DNA of 64,000 bases. Origin: Argopecten irradians (Eukaryota > Mollusca > Bivalvia > Pectinida > Pectinidae). Of the stretch, positions 47,050 to 61,845 are shown one piece after another (positions within the stretch are counted from its first letter, which is position 1; each line of letters starts with the position of its first letter). Where the stretch lies: contig NC_091144.1 of the NCBI RefSeq assembly GCF_041381155.1, positions 17,555,544 to 17,619,543 of the forward strand, given 5' to 3'. Position numbers and translations under genes: made by a program. Below the pieces are notes generated by a model. The model saw nothing but the letters and a program-made list of their open reading frames with translations. It made no database searches and was not told the DNA's origin.

Positions 47050-50000
47050 GTCATTACCCTGTAGAATAATGGCAGCTTCAGCGTGTCCCAGAACGTCTGG
47101 AATCCCTAGGGACAATGGATACCACTCTAACTCATGGCATAATTTCCACCAGTTTTAGTGTGTCCCAGTACTTCTAGACAATGTATACCGCTCGGATTCC
47201 GAGTTGTTACAGCACCCTGTAGACTTTTGACAGCGTCAGTGTGTTTCATAGTTCCCAAGTGTCTAGGTATCTAGGATCAGTGGTGTCTCGTGCTTCTGTG
47301 GGTCACACGCGTTACAGACATACTACTCCAATAGTAACCGTCCATTCCAAAAACTGGTAGATATTCTCCATGAGAATTGTTGTAGCTTTATGTGGCTGAA
47401 TGGACAATGTATTGAGGAATGTGCTTGTGCCGTTTTGGCATATTACCTGTTATAATGATGTCTCTATCCCATATCTTACTCTTCCATCTGTCTCTCACTC
47501 TTTTTTATTTCACTTCCTTCCGTTATGTTTTTTTTTTAAACATTGTTTTCTTTTTAATTTGATAATTTAAAAAGTTGTTGTCATAAAAATAAGAGAGAAA
47601 AAATAGAAGAAAAATTTTACTACATCTGAAACAGATTACTAGTACTTGTGAAAGAGCAAAGGCGGTCCTAGTGCTGAAGCTATTGACTGTCTGGAGTAGA
47701 GTGTGTGTGTATGTGAGTGTGTGTAAATAATGTAAATGTGTATATTGTATTGTTTTACTGTGCCCAGGGGTCAGGACGAACAGTATCTATAGTTGTAACG
47801 ACTTGTTTTCGTAATTAATGATCTGAAAATTATAAATTGATGGAGAACTCTATTGATGGATGAAATATTTCGGTGTTGTCACGATTTAACGAGACTTGGT
47901 CACTACTTACTAAACCTGTCGTTGATACCTGTAGATACTGTCGCTGTTAACCCATGTGAATAGACCTCCTTCCTGTACAGATGAATGTACATACCAGAGA
48001 AATATATCAGAGTAGATCTATTTATTTCTGTTCCCTAGGCAGTTTGTATGTCAATTTTGATAGTGCTGTTCTATGTACAGTTGTAACAAATCCATGTGAG
48101 GTATTCGTATACATTATCATTATACATTCATGGACAAGTCAGATTCAATTATTCGCTTTCATTGACACCAGAGTAAACATTTCTGTTACTGCTTGCACTT
48201 CATCATATATTTTCGAACATAATTTAAGTTCATAGGAAAATAAATATTTCAGCAACTTTCTTTTTACAGGGAATAGTTTTGATATATCTGTTTGGTTTTT
48301 AATAAATTCAAGGAGCTATCTGTTTGATCCATATCTTTAGATTTACACTCAGAAATAAATTCCATCTTTCCATGAGGTGATAATGTTAAAATTTGGTCAG
48401 CATTAACTAAGATTGTGGGTATTAAAGGAATTATGACACAATCAGATAATTTATGTCTGTGTGTGATTAGAGTTTGAGAAACTGTTTAACTTGTGTGTGT
48501 TGTTTACTTGTATGTTATGTTGTTACCTGTGTTAGTATTTTGTAACTGATGTTTAGCTGTGTGCGTATGTTTATAACGGGTGCCATTACCCGAGAGAGAA
48601 AGGCTGAAGGGATACACCATGTACAAAGTGTATAGCTTAATCTATTTATATAAACAGAGAACAACATTTTATATGGGGGCTGACAACTCGCACGAAAATT
48701 ATCTGGTGGTTTAGTTATTTAGTACGGCACTGTTGTTTTAACATTTCAGAAGCAACAATCAGGGATTTTATTGTTTTAGAGATCAATTTTATACATTATT
48801 TTATAAGTGTAACTGAAAGAACACCTTGTCTGATTTTGTTTTACTGATTTCAGACTCATAGTTCTATTTTATTCTTAGATGAATCTCAATCACAATTCTT
48901 GAATTAACATTCAAATTTCCCCCTCTATATCCTAAATCTATCTTTCCTCTTCTCTTTCTATCAGAGTATATATATATTTGAATACTTAATAAGAGAGATG
49001 TGATTGAGATTTGCTTTTTTTCCTTAGATTAATTTATTTTAATTTATTTCTGGTTGGAGTTCCCTATGATATGCTCTATCAAGTGGCCAGGATAGAATAA
49101 GTATAGATTTATTGTTGTAGTGTGTAGTGTATCATAAACAAATTAGATAGTTGATATTGTCAAGTCATATAAAGCAGCGCCCTTCTATGAATTAAAAGTA
49201 GCTCTTTGGAAATATTTCAAAGATACAGTTGTATATGTAAGAGGATAGGTTGGTGTGTGTCGGTGTAAAGAGCTTTCTACCTCTCTGGTTTAGCAAGTAT
49301 TCTGTAATATTGTCATATGTTGTAATGTCAGGGCCATTTATATATCAATGAGAATCCGTATTTAACTAGATACAGGAATGTGGGTACAAAGTACCCTGCT
49401 TAGCTTATAGTTTAGTGTGTCATTTCAATATCAAACTGATTAATGAAAAGAGGGGATAAACATTTTTCTAGGATAATTTCGTTTGACAAATATGACACGT
49501 GTATCAGCCAGGAAAATGATGCTATAGTAGGTTACTTCTATTGTCCAGGATCCTCGTATGTTGGGTACGGTAGTCGTACTACGCTGTTGGTAGTTGTTCC
49601 ACCAGTACAGAGAAGGAGATTTTTAATAGGTCAGGGATATTGTTAGGGGTTTCAGCAAACAACAAACCTGTTCATTTCTCTAGTTTGATCGTTAGATTTC
49701 TATCATTTTTCATCCATTAATTCATAATAATGTAGAGGATTATGAGTGCAATATCATGGTAGACGTATATAGGATGTTCTTGGTGTGAAATATTGTGTGA
49801 CACATTACAATAGCAAAACGAATCAGGTAGTTGATGTAGAATGAAATAAGAGGGTGGATTTACTAAAACAGAGCATTTGTGATGCCAAATTACATGGGTG
49901 TGATGTAGACCTCTATCGTAAGGTTCGTGGTTACGATGTGTGGTTACGGACACGTGACGGGGGTATGTACCACATCCATGTGATCAGAACATGCCTGTGA

Positions 50001-50260
50001 TATAACGGTAATCAGGAGGTCATATATAGATAATGAAGGAGATTAAATTATCAAATTATTATAAAGAGAGAAACTTGATAATGAAGTATTGTATGATAGT
50101 ATCGGCTGAGAGTATTGGTAGCAGCAGCGAGTGTACAGCCTTCAGATATTGTGTTACAATGTTGTATTATTTATTTACATACACATGTATAATCAACACC
50201 CCTTCGACCAACTGTGCAAGGGGACATATTTAAAGTCATATTGAGTGTAATAAATTTTTA
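47050..50260 (+). other. CDC25: Probable CDC25 3' untranslated region
   Basis: No coding frame follows the TGA at 47047-47049. AATAAA hexamers at 48239-48244 and 50249-50254 are candidate polyadenylation signals, so the tail could be 1.2 or 3.2 kb. The sequence is rich in TG/TA and lacks the repeats that fill other gaps, consistent with transcribed UTR. Confidence 0.5.
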
Positions 50261-51410
50261 TCTATTCCTAACTTTCTTTTATTGTTTTTCTTCAAAACAA
50301 AATACCATTGTGATTTACATGGGGCCAAAAATTATACTTGTTCTGCTAACTTAACCAACCAAAACATTTTGACAGTAAGTTTTATTTTAGAAATTATCAA
50401 GTTGAGATACGAACTATTCTACCTGTCCAGCTACAGAGTATTAAGTTAGCAGAAGCAAGTATTATTTTAAGTCGCCTTAAGAAATCAATTTCACATCAGA
50501 TTTTGATGAAACTTGGTAAATGGCTTCATTTTGATGAAATCTTATGCATCGTTCATGCTCTGTCAGCAGTAGAGCATCTTTAAACTAAGCAATATTCAGA
50601 AGTGATTCCTCCGACTTCCCAGAATTCAACAGTGTGACTGAAATCATCCATTAATGGCCTGCTGAAGGTGGTAACCATGCTATGGTCATGTTCAGATGAC
50701 CTTTGGCATTACATGTATCGTCATCTTGGAACTTTAAACCACAAAACATTGTTGAAGTATTCCAAGACACCATAGATCAACACGAGCATTACTGTAAACC
50801 GTCTTTCTTTTGTGTGAATTTCATGATCAAAGCTAATTTGTGAAAGTTTATCTCAGTGAATTAATATCTACATAAATCATATTGATTGGAACTTTGATTC
50901 AATGTTTAAATCTATAACGTTTATCTAACTGAACTTAATCCTCGTTACTCCCAGGATTCCGATCACTCACAATTTCTACACCTTTATGCTATCTCATAGT
51001 TAGTAAAACTGGAGGCAACACAACAGAACAGGTAATTTAGTCTTTTGATGCACACGCCATTATTACGTATCAATTAACCACTAAGCTAACCTGTTCCAAA
51101 TCAAGTTTGCACTGATTATATCAGATCAGTAAAATAAGCACGTTTACAGAAGATAGTAAAGCAAGATGCCCACAAGTATTTTTCCTGATCAGAATGTTTA
51201 TTTCCATTAAAGATTGATTTTAATCTGATTTATATAACAAAACATCCTTTCAATGAAGTAATTTCCATGATCTGCAGGCTTTCATTATAACGGTGTTTTA
51301 CTTTATTCTCGCCAAAATCATCCTCAATGTTCCAGAGTAACAGAATTTTACATGGGTCTGTCAAATTTACAGGGATTTCTCTTACCCCAGACAAGGATAT
51401 CCCGTTTTAC
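50261..51410. other. Gene-free AT-rich interval
   Basis: No exon or repeat family recognised. Confidence 0.45.
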
Positions 51411-51414
51411 AGGT

Positions 51415-51753
51415 GTGAGATTAATAGAATCTTACATTGGCCTGTCAAAAAAAATTCAGTTGATATGATTGTCGCTGTGCGTAAAAATGGTCATCCCATG
51501 TATTGGTGACATCACTTTCTAGCGCGTGTGAGCTGTCTTTTCCCTACTCCGGTAAAAGACTGAGTAATCTTTTCCCTAGCAACCGCTGGATTACCCTGTC
51601 AAGTATGGGAGAATTTTTTCAGGATAAGATTCTTAAGCTGTCAAACACTCTGCAGAGCCTCGTGTTTGACAACTTAAGAATCTTACCCCTCGGGTTGAGA
51701 TTTTCCTGTCTCACCTCAAAGGGGGGTGAAAGATTCTATTAATCAATCTCACC
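51415..51753. repeat. Fold-back repeat, copy 1 (nested palindromes)
   Basis: The inner hairpin has left arm GATAAGATTCTTAAGCTGTC with AAACAC (51623-51648), a 13-base loop, and right arm GTGTTTGACAACTTAAGAAT with CTTAC (51662-51686), nearly perfect. The outer pair is GTGAGATTAATAGAATCT (51415-51432) and its inverse AGATTCTATTAATCAATCTC (51731-51750). The left part between them is diverged. Confidence 0.8.
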
Positions 51754-51989
51754 ATAGGGTAAAGACAAGCCACACTTTCCAAATGCTCAACAATTGTGTG
51801 ACGTCACAACAACATTATCATGACGTCGAGGTAATAGTATTTTAACGACAATAATGAAATGACGTCACAAAGAAACCAAAGACGACGATTTATTGAGGTT
51901 ACATCATCCTCGCTTGCATAAGTGACATGTTTATTAGAGACACAAAGTGGTGCACGGGGTAAGAGAAAAAGAATCATTCACCCTGTTTT

Positions 51990-52147
51990 GGTGAGACAGG
52001 AGATTTCAACCCTCAGGATAAGATTCTTAATCTGTCAAACATATGGCATAGCCTCGTTTTTGACAACTTAAGAATCTTACCCCTCGGGTTGAGATTCTCC
52101 TGTCTCACCCTAAAGAGAGTAAAAGATTCTATTAATCTCAACCCAAG
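51990..52147. repeat. Fold-back repeat, copy 2 (~120-bp palindrome)
   Basis: GGTGAGACAGGAGATTTCAA at the left is answered by TTGAGATTCTCCTGTCTCACC minus its first base at the right (about 52090-52109). The inner arms AAGATTCTTAATCTGTCAAA and TTTGACAACTTAAGAATCTT are the same as in copy 1. The right flank AAAGATTCTATTAATCTCAACCC minus its last bases (about 52121-52142) matches the outer arm of copy 1. Confidence 0.82.
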
Positions 52148-55100
52148 TGAAAAATTCTGGCATGTCGACCTGAGGCTTGTATTACTAAAAGAATTTCAGG
52201 AGGAAAAATTACCAATCACAAGCCTACAAAGTTTTCCTTGAGATCATGCAGCCTTCCTTGCTATAACATTACCCAGGGGTGGATATTACGATAGTGATAG
52301 TAACCTCTGGAATATTGATAATGCATCAAAATACTGTTTAACATGAAATATTTATTGTGTAAAAACTTGATTGTTTTTGTGGTTGCTGTTGTACCACAAA
52401 TTTGTTTTCTATAACACGGTCACTTTTGTTCTATTAGCCAACCACAAATATTTCTATCCACAAAATTATATCAAAGCTCCAATCCATAAAAGAAAGGACG
52501 CACAAATATTTTATGTTAAACAGAATGATGTCATTACAACCATGAAACTTCCATATTGATATGATTGCTGCCACAGTGATCACTAAAATCTGAAGGCAGC
52601 AGACTACCGACGGTGAGGTGACCAAGTAATGACTGTAGAGAAACAAACGACACAAGTCAATCGTATAGATATCTGTACTTTATTATTGCTCGACTGTAGT
52701 TGTCTGGTTTGGACAAGAGTACAGTTAATATCTGTAAACAATCAAGGTCGTAACAAAGCTAGGGGGGTGCTAAAGGTCAAAGTTCACAGGAGAGGTCATT
52801 CTAAGGTCACAGAAGAGGTGCAATGCATCCAGAACCAACAAACCATACAAACTCTTCTGTAAAATAGAAATTGTGCAAATCCTTACATACGATAATTGGT
52901 ATATAGTACACGTATATAATATATGTAATTTATAATTATATATAACTTTTTGTCTATTGATGATGTAAAGCAGGACAGATTTGCAAAATATATGATAATT
53001 ATTTTACAGATCGCTGGCCTAGCTATTAAAAGGAGGTAGATAAAGTGCTGCCCTTGCGGGGCTGATGTAGTACTAATGTCTTATTGGCAACGTGAATCAG
53101 ACGAGGACACATACACTTATTTGTGAAACCTTAAAGTAACTATGAACACTAAACGGAGGTGTGAACTCAAGTGAGAACACCGATGAAAAAAATCAAATTT
53201 GATTAAATTGAAAAGTTTTAACTCATTTATTAATACAAAGCACTTTAACAAATTGTGCCTACAATTATTATCAATGTTATAAAAAATGTCAAACAAATTG
53301 TCTATTGTGATATGCTCATGATAATCAACCATTTCCCATTATGGCATCATTTTTTTTATTCCTGGTATCAGATCAAATCTCTTTTAAACCCAACATCTAA
53401 GAGTGACTGCTACCATACAATATTGGAAATCACATCAATCTCCTGATCATGGAAAATATACTTAGATATTGGGACCGTGGAACAAAATCACAGTTCTCCA
53501 AATATTACACTTCACATAGGATTCAATGCCCAAGAAAAAGGTAAAAAGCTATAGTATGTTTAATGTATAAAGATTCTAGTGTTGCCAAGGATCTAAACAA
53601 GAATATCATGAAAAATGTTGCCAGCAAGCAAAAAAATATATTTCAGAGCACCAACCCTTCATATACGGAGATTAGTCTGTCACTTTGTATACCTAGCAGG
53701 CAATAGTTTGGAAAGGTACAAAGTGCTATAAAATGTGTTTTTGAATGATAATTGTGTCTTTTATAAGGCTGGAAAAGCACTTTAATCTTCCACAAAAATG
53801 AACAATTTAATGATGATAAAAATGTGATATCAGAACTAAAGGAATCATGAATGTTATTGCATCTCCGTAGAGGAGGGGTTGATAAGATACTATAAAACTC
53901 TGGAACAATACAACTGTATGGGTATAAGAAAATCTCAATGTACACACAAATACATAAACATAGGAAGCTTATGGCCCCAGATCCTTAGTTAAAAACAGCT
54001 AGTCCCCTCTCACATTCTTAGAGAATTAGGAGAACATCGATATAATTGTTATATACTCCCAGAGTTTTGCTATTCAAGTGGCAAGTAAATTTCTCAAATC
54101 TTGTCAGTATTGTCAAATATGTTTCTATATTCAAAACCAACCGACAGTTGGCTCTGACAGACCCTTCCCTTTTATGAGGAAATCGAGCAGGAGCAAAGTA
54201 ATAGAAGAGTATTATGCCTTTAAGAGAATTCAAAGTGAGCAAAAACTTATTTAAGATATTAACATATATTTAAACAATACTTAATCAAGTGAAGGCAACA
54301 GTCAAATAACTTTTGATATTTCAAATATAAATACATTTTTATATATCTTAAATCTGTTTCTAAATCTGTCTGTAAACTTAATTTTATGTTTGTCCTCACC
54401 CACATTAGCAAATGACAGCTAGTACCCTTAACCAAAGCGACATTTCAAAATCAGGTAAGAACAGGGCGTAAAACACCCTACAGAATGTGATGAGTCAGAG
54501 ATACATGTGCCTGTATTGTAACAGTGTTTGTACAACAGAACATGTTCAAAGGAGCTGCCCTCTCCTTACACAAATTAACTGTCATCACAACCAAATCACT
54601 AAGTAAAATATCAGTTAGCTTAAAATGTCCTTAATATTTCATTTTTACATTTAATATCTATCAAATGTCTTTTGAAGTTTACTTTCAAGTCACAATTTTA
54701 TTCACCTAGAATGATGATTTAAAAGTATAAAATTACGATTGTCTGCCACCCCTGTCAGCTTCATTTACTCAGATGCTACTGGAAGATTGGAACATTTTTG
54801 GAATAACTTCAAGTTCTGGTCAATCAAATCATTCAAAATAACTCTGCCCTGGAATCTAGTGGAAATCCCTGAAATTCACACTTGCTAAGCATGATCACTC
54901 AACAAGCAGCACATAACATAATGTTTAAAAAAATCTCGTCAAGATTCATGTTATAGCAAGCTTAAACTTTGAAATCTAAATGAGAAAACAAGATATATAC
55001 AATATTCTTTTAAATATAGCAAAAGAATGATTATAATGTGAAATTGTAAAATTTGTAAACAAAATATGCACTTAACATAATACATGTAAATGTTGTAACA

Positions 55101-58100
55101 ACACAAGCGACAATAATGGGTTATAATGGTGACGCTGGGTCACAAACAACGAACACCCATCACGGTGAATATCTCTAGTTCTGTTTATCCAACTCTTTTA
55201 CCCCTTAAAAACTATGATGAACTTTTCTAATGTTTAAATTAGGAAAGTGGAAATATTTCTATAAGGGTAAAAGAGTTAATATGTCACTGTCAAATCATAC
55301 AAATTAGTTTAAGAACTGCCCAAACACCTGGGCACAAACCAATGTTGAACACCTGAGACTGGTCAGCGACAATAAACTGGACTAGATACATTTGTTACAT
55401 TAATGTTGTTCAAAGTTGTTTCCCTTTATGGACCACCATACCCTAGTTAAATGAGCCAATCTCTAAACACAGCCCGTTACACGAAATGCTGACAAAAACA
55501 AAATGGGAAACAAGTAACAAAGGGAGGTAACTAGTGGTAATGTCACTAAACAAAATATCTCTTGGGCCCAACCCATCAAAGCTTTTCTTCCATGTAAAGG
55601 AATATTTCAAATAACCAAATCACTTGTAAATACCCTTTTAAATTAAGTGATTGTTTAAAATCATGTATTTTGAGACTATTGTTAATGAACAATGTATGGG
55701 TACATTGAGGGGCTGGGCCCTGGGGTAGGAGTAAAGGGTGGGGTATAAGGAGGGAAGACTGAAGATACAAATAATTCTACTCTACCAATGATTTCTAGGT
55801 AACTTTGATTAACACTTAAAACCTTATAAAAATTTACGTTTTTTGACAATTATCATAATTTGACAAATATTTATTCAATCTAAACAAGAACTGTTTTTGT
55901 TAAAGTCATAGCAAAGATTATTTCCCCTAGAAAATGCTTGAAAAATAATATGGTTGTCCAGTTGTTACTAAATATCAAAGAGGAAAAGGGACTTTTGGGA
56001 AAAAAAATTATATTACTAGTATAAAACTTTCACGAATCAAGAAAAAGTACACATCTCATGCTTTGGTATATGAATACACATAAAATTCACATACAATGTG
56101 GAAGCAAATAATATGGTACAATGGCTTAAATGTCACTATGTGAGAATGATATTTAACTATGTACCGTATTCTCATAAAAATCAAACAATTTATACAGAAA
56201 ACTTTTGTACTAGGAGTATGGAGAACAAGTAGAATTTTATGCCATTACACATATTTTTGGCATGCTATTACAATAATTTGAATGTTGATATGTATCCTGG
56301 TAACCCCCACATATGGAAACAGATTGTACTTGGGACATTCTATTGAGGAAATGTGGGGATGAACAGGAGTGCATGAGAGGTATTTAGTTTACGACTCCCT
56401 AAACCCATACACCCCTAGAATTTCACATTGTAATGTTCCATACCTTGAACTAGAAGAGTCAAAATGTGTTTTCAGGGGTGAACGACTTAAAATAATAAAA
56501 ATCTTTTAAAGTCAGCTTAGACAGACAAATTAAATTGGTAAACAATAACAAAAAAAAGTTGTTTGTTTTACTTACTACTGGCCATAAATTCAGTTTTAAT
56601 TGTTTATCGATTTACCAATGACAAGAGACCAAAGATTCCTTCAATTCACAAGTAATGGTAAAATGCATATACGTTATTATTATTGATAACAGTGGATGTT
56701 TTGAATATAAATTTGTGCAGATTTAAGCTTGATACAAATCATGATGAAAAAACATGCACAATATTTATCTTTGCCAAAATATGAGTGGCATCTGAAGCCC
56801 ACAAAATATGATGATATACATTTGTATGGCACACAAGGGAAATGTGCTAGTTTTATACAAACATGAGACAGTAAAAATATACTCTGTGTACGCCTACAGA
56901 AAGGGGATATACTAAAGGATAAACAAACATACCAAACCCAAGTGTCTACAGGTAGGTTACATGTGGACAGGTAGATATAATGTCTACAAGTAGATGTAAA
57001 ATATCAACAGTGAAAAAAAATGGCTACAGGTAGATTTAACATGTGTAAATGGCCAGTCAGCTACTTTCGTTAACCAAGGACATTTGCTACTTTGCTGAAC
57101 AGGCCTGCTTCACAAGTTAGGATTACTGTTTTTTCTGAAATCTATACGATTCCCAAACCTTACATTTTCAGTGATTACACTGCTACCCCTGAAAACAACC
57201 AATAACTACCTACAAGAACAAATACACAAAAACAAGTTTTGTTCCTCCTGTCCTTTTTTCTCAACTAATAAAGGTTTGCCACAGTGTCATCTGTTCTTTA
57301 AGATAGCTATAAAGATAGCTATTCACTCCCACATCATGTGTTGCAATCATTAAGTCATATTTTTCAAGAGAAAACAGTGTAAATTTTGTAATATTTCTCC
57401 TCAGGAGCAGACAACTCTGTAATTTGCAAAGATGGGATAATGTTAATGGGTATGTTATAGGTTAGGATATTCTAATAATGCTGGCCCATATATATACATA
57501 TCTAGTACATAAATTGTCATATATCTCGATATGGCTGATGTTTTTACACCTATTTGATACTTTCAATATTCACTGCTTTTGTTCTATTTTGCTGCTAAAT
57601 GATGTAACTCTTAAACAACCTGTTAGTGATGATGTTGTTAGCGATGATGATGATGAAGATGACGATGATTAACAATGAATAGACTGGGCTTCTAGATGTG
57701 TTATAAACAAAAAAATAACAAAACATCAAAAACAATCGAGTAACATTTAAAAAACTCAATGAAAATACAACTTGTTCCCGATCATATCTGACAGGGAAAC
57801 AAATGCATGTTACAATGAACTTGCTAATTAATCAATTCAACCATTGGTCACATCATCTTTAGTTTGTTTGAACTGTTCAATATTTGTAATGCACCATTTT
57901 ACAATAATAAGTAGCCTTTTGAAAAAAAATATATAGAAAAAAAAAAAAAGGAAAAAAAAGAAAACATGTCAAGTTGTCTGCTAGACATCTTCCATTCATG
58001 ATATCATAAATGCTGTGTAGTACAGTTCATTCATTGTAGTCACTCCATTTTATATATAAAATGTTTCTTTCATCTAATCAGCAGCAACTCCTCAGAGGTG

Positions 58101-58279
58101 TTCCCGGGACATGTTTTCCTCAACCTGCTGCTTTGGAAATAAACAAGATGTCTGCTCATCCTATCACCACAGTGTCTCAGCCTGTGATAAGTGTGTCTGA
58201 TAGGTGTAACAGCCAAACTGTAAATTTAAGTGTAACAGCCATGCAGAACTGACTGGCCATAGTCATATACATGTAACAC
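52148..58279. other. AT-rich interval, probably including the RNF38/44 3' untranslated region
   Basis: No splice-bounded coding sequence is seen in 6.1 kb. Because the ligase's stop codon is at 58280-58282 on the minus strand, the right part of this interval is likely its 3' UTR; vertebrate relatives also have long ones. A poly-A/AG run is at about 57930-57965, a GATGATGATGAAGATGACGA run at about 57644-57668. Confidence 0.45.
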
Positions 58280-60724
<2,445 letters not shown>

Positions 60725-61845
60725 CTAAAATGTCAAAATAAATATTCTAAAGATCAACTACCATTTGATAGAGAAAGACTCGGTAGCAAGAAAACTTGAC
60801 ACACCATTATAGCAGATATAGACTCAGCTCTTCCTTACAAAGGTTTGCAGTTGAACAACGTGTAAGAGACCACCTAGAGAATGTCTGTGTTACTGTTCTA
60901 ATGAGAGCCTATCATAACACAATTGATCATCTATAATCCAGAGCTTACAGACTGATGTGATTCCATACGTATCATTATCAACAATATTGTTACATTATCG
61001 AAACCTGTACAATCTGGAAATATATCTAATTTAAACCAACATACAGCTCCCTGTTGTGTTCAAGGTAGACTAGCCATTTTGTATTCATACCAACCTCAGG
61101 TTATTATGAACGGTGTGTATGTGTGTGTGGGTGTGTCTTTGAACAAGCTGTAAACCCTCACAAATCAATATGGAATAATCCGGACTGATCAATGGTATTC
61201 AACAAAGGGGACATAGCTATTGCTGTATCTTCAATAATCTGACTTCACAGAGAGAATAAAATCTTAAACATGGTGATTAAATATTCTGTCAGATTCGGCT
61301 AAATGAAAGGCAGAATGTTGTTAATGATCCCTAATTAGTGGAATTTCAGCAGCGTACAAAATATCACTAGCATCTACGACCTGTGTCATGTAAAACTGTG
61401 AAGATGTGTAGCAAGCAACATAACAAATTTTAACCACCATGAAATAAAACTGTTAAATTTTTATAGGCAAACACATCTGCTCTTTTTTAGTGTTATCATG
61501 AAAAGCTTGAAATGGAATTTTGTTTTGTGTCATTGGTTTTTTTGACTTGCTTTTTTGTTCAATTCATGTTGATTTATTTCATCTAACATAACTGTATTGT
61601 TTTTTTGCATTTTTTTTGCAGGGTTTTGTTTTCAAATTTCTTTTGTATAAGTGAAGATTCTGAATGTAAATGGTTTAACTCTCTGGTGGTTTATGCTTGT
61701 ATAAACTGTGTTTAGAGAAATGAGGTTTAATTTCTAAAAGAATGCCTATCACCACAACAAGCCCTGATGTGTTTTACACCGTAATGGAATTAGCTTGCAG
61801 GAAAGCCTACAGAGGCAGGTCCCCATGATCTATTTACGGCAAGTT
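60725..61845. other. Interval between the RNF38/44 exon and the long upstream reading frame
   Basis: No exon seen. It is an intron if the upstream frame belongs to the ligase, or promoter/intergenic sequence if not. It includes a GTGTGTATGTGTGTGTGGGTG run (about 61109-61135). Confidence 0.45.

Noticed and set aside
49443-50233. Small plus-strand frames (~66 codons) downstream of CDC25
   Set aside because: No domain, no splice support; fit chance frames in the 3' UTR.
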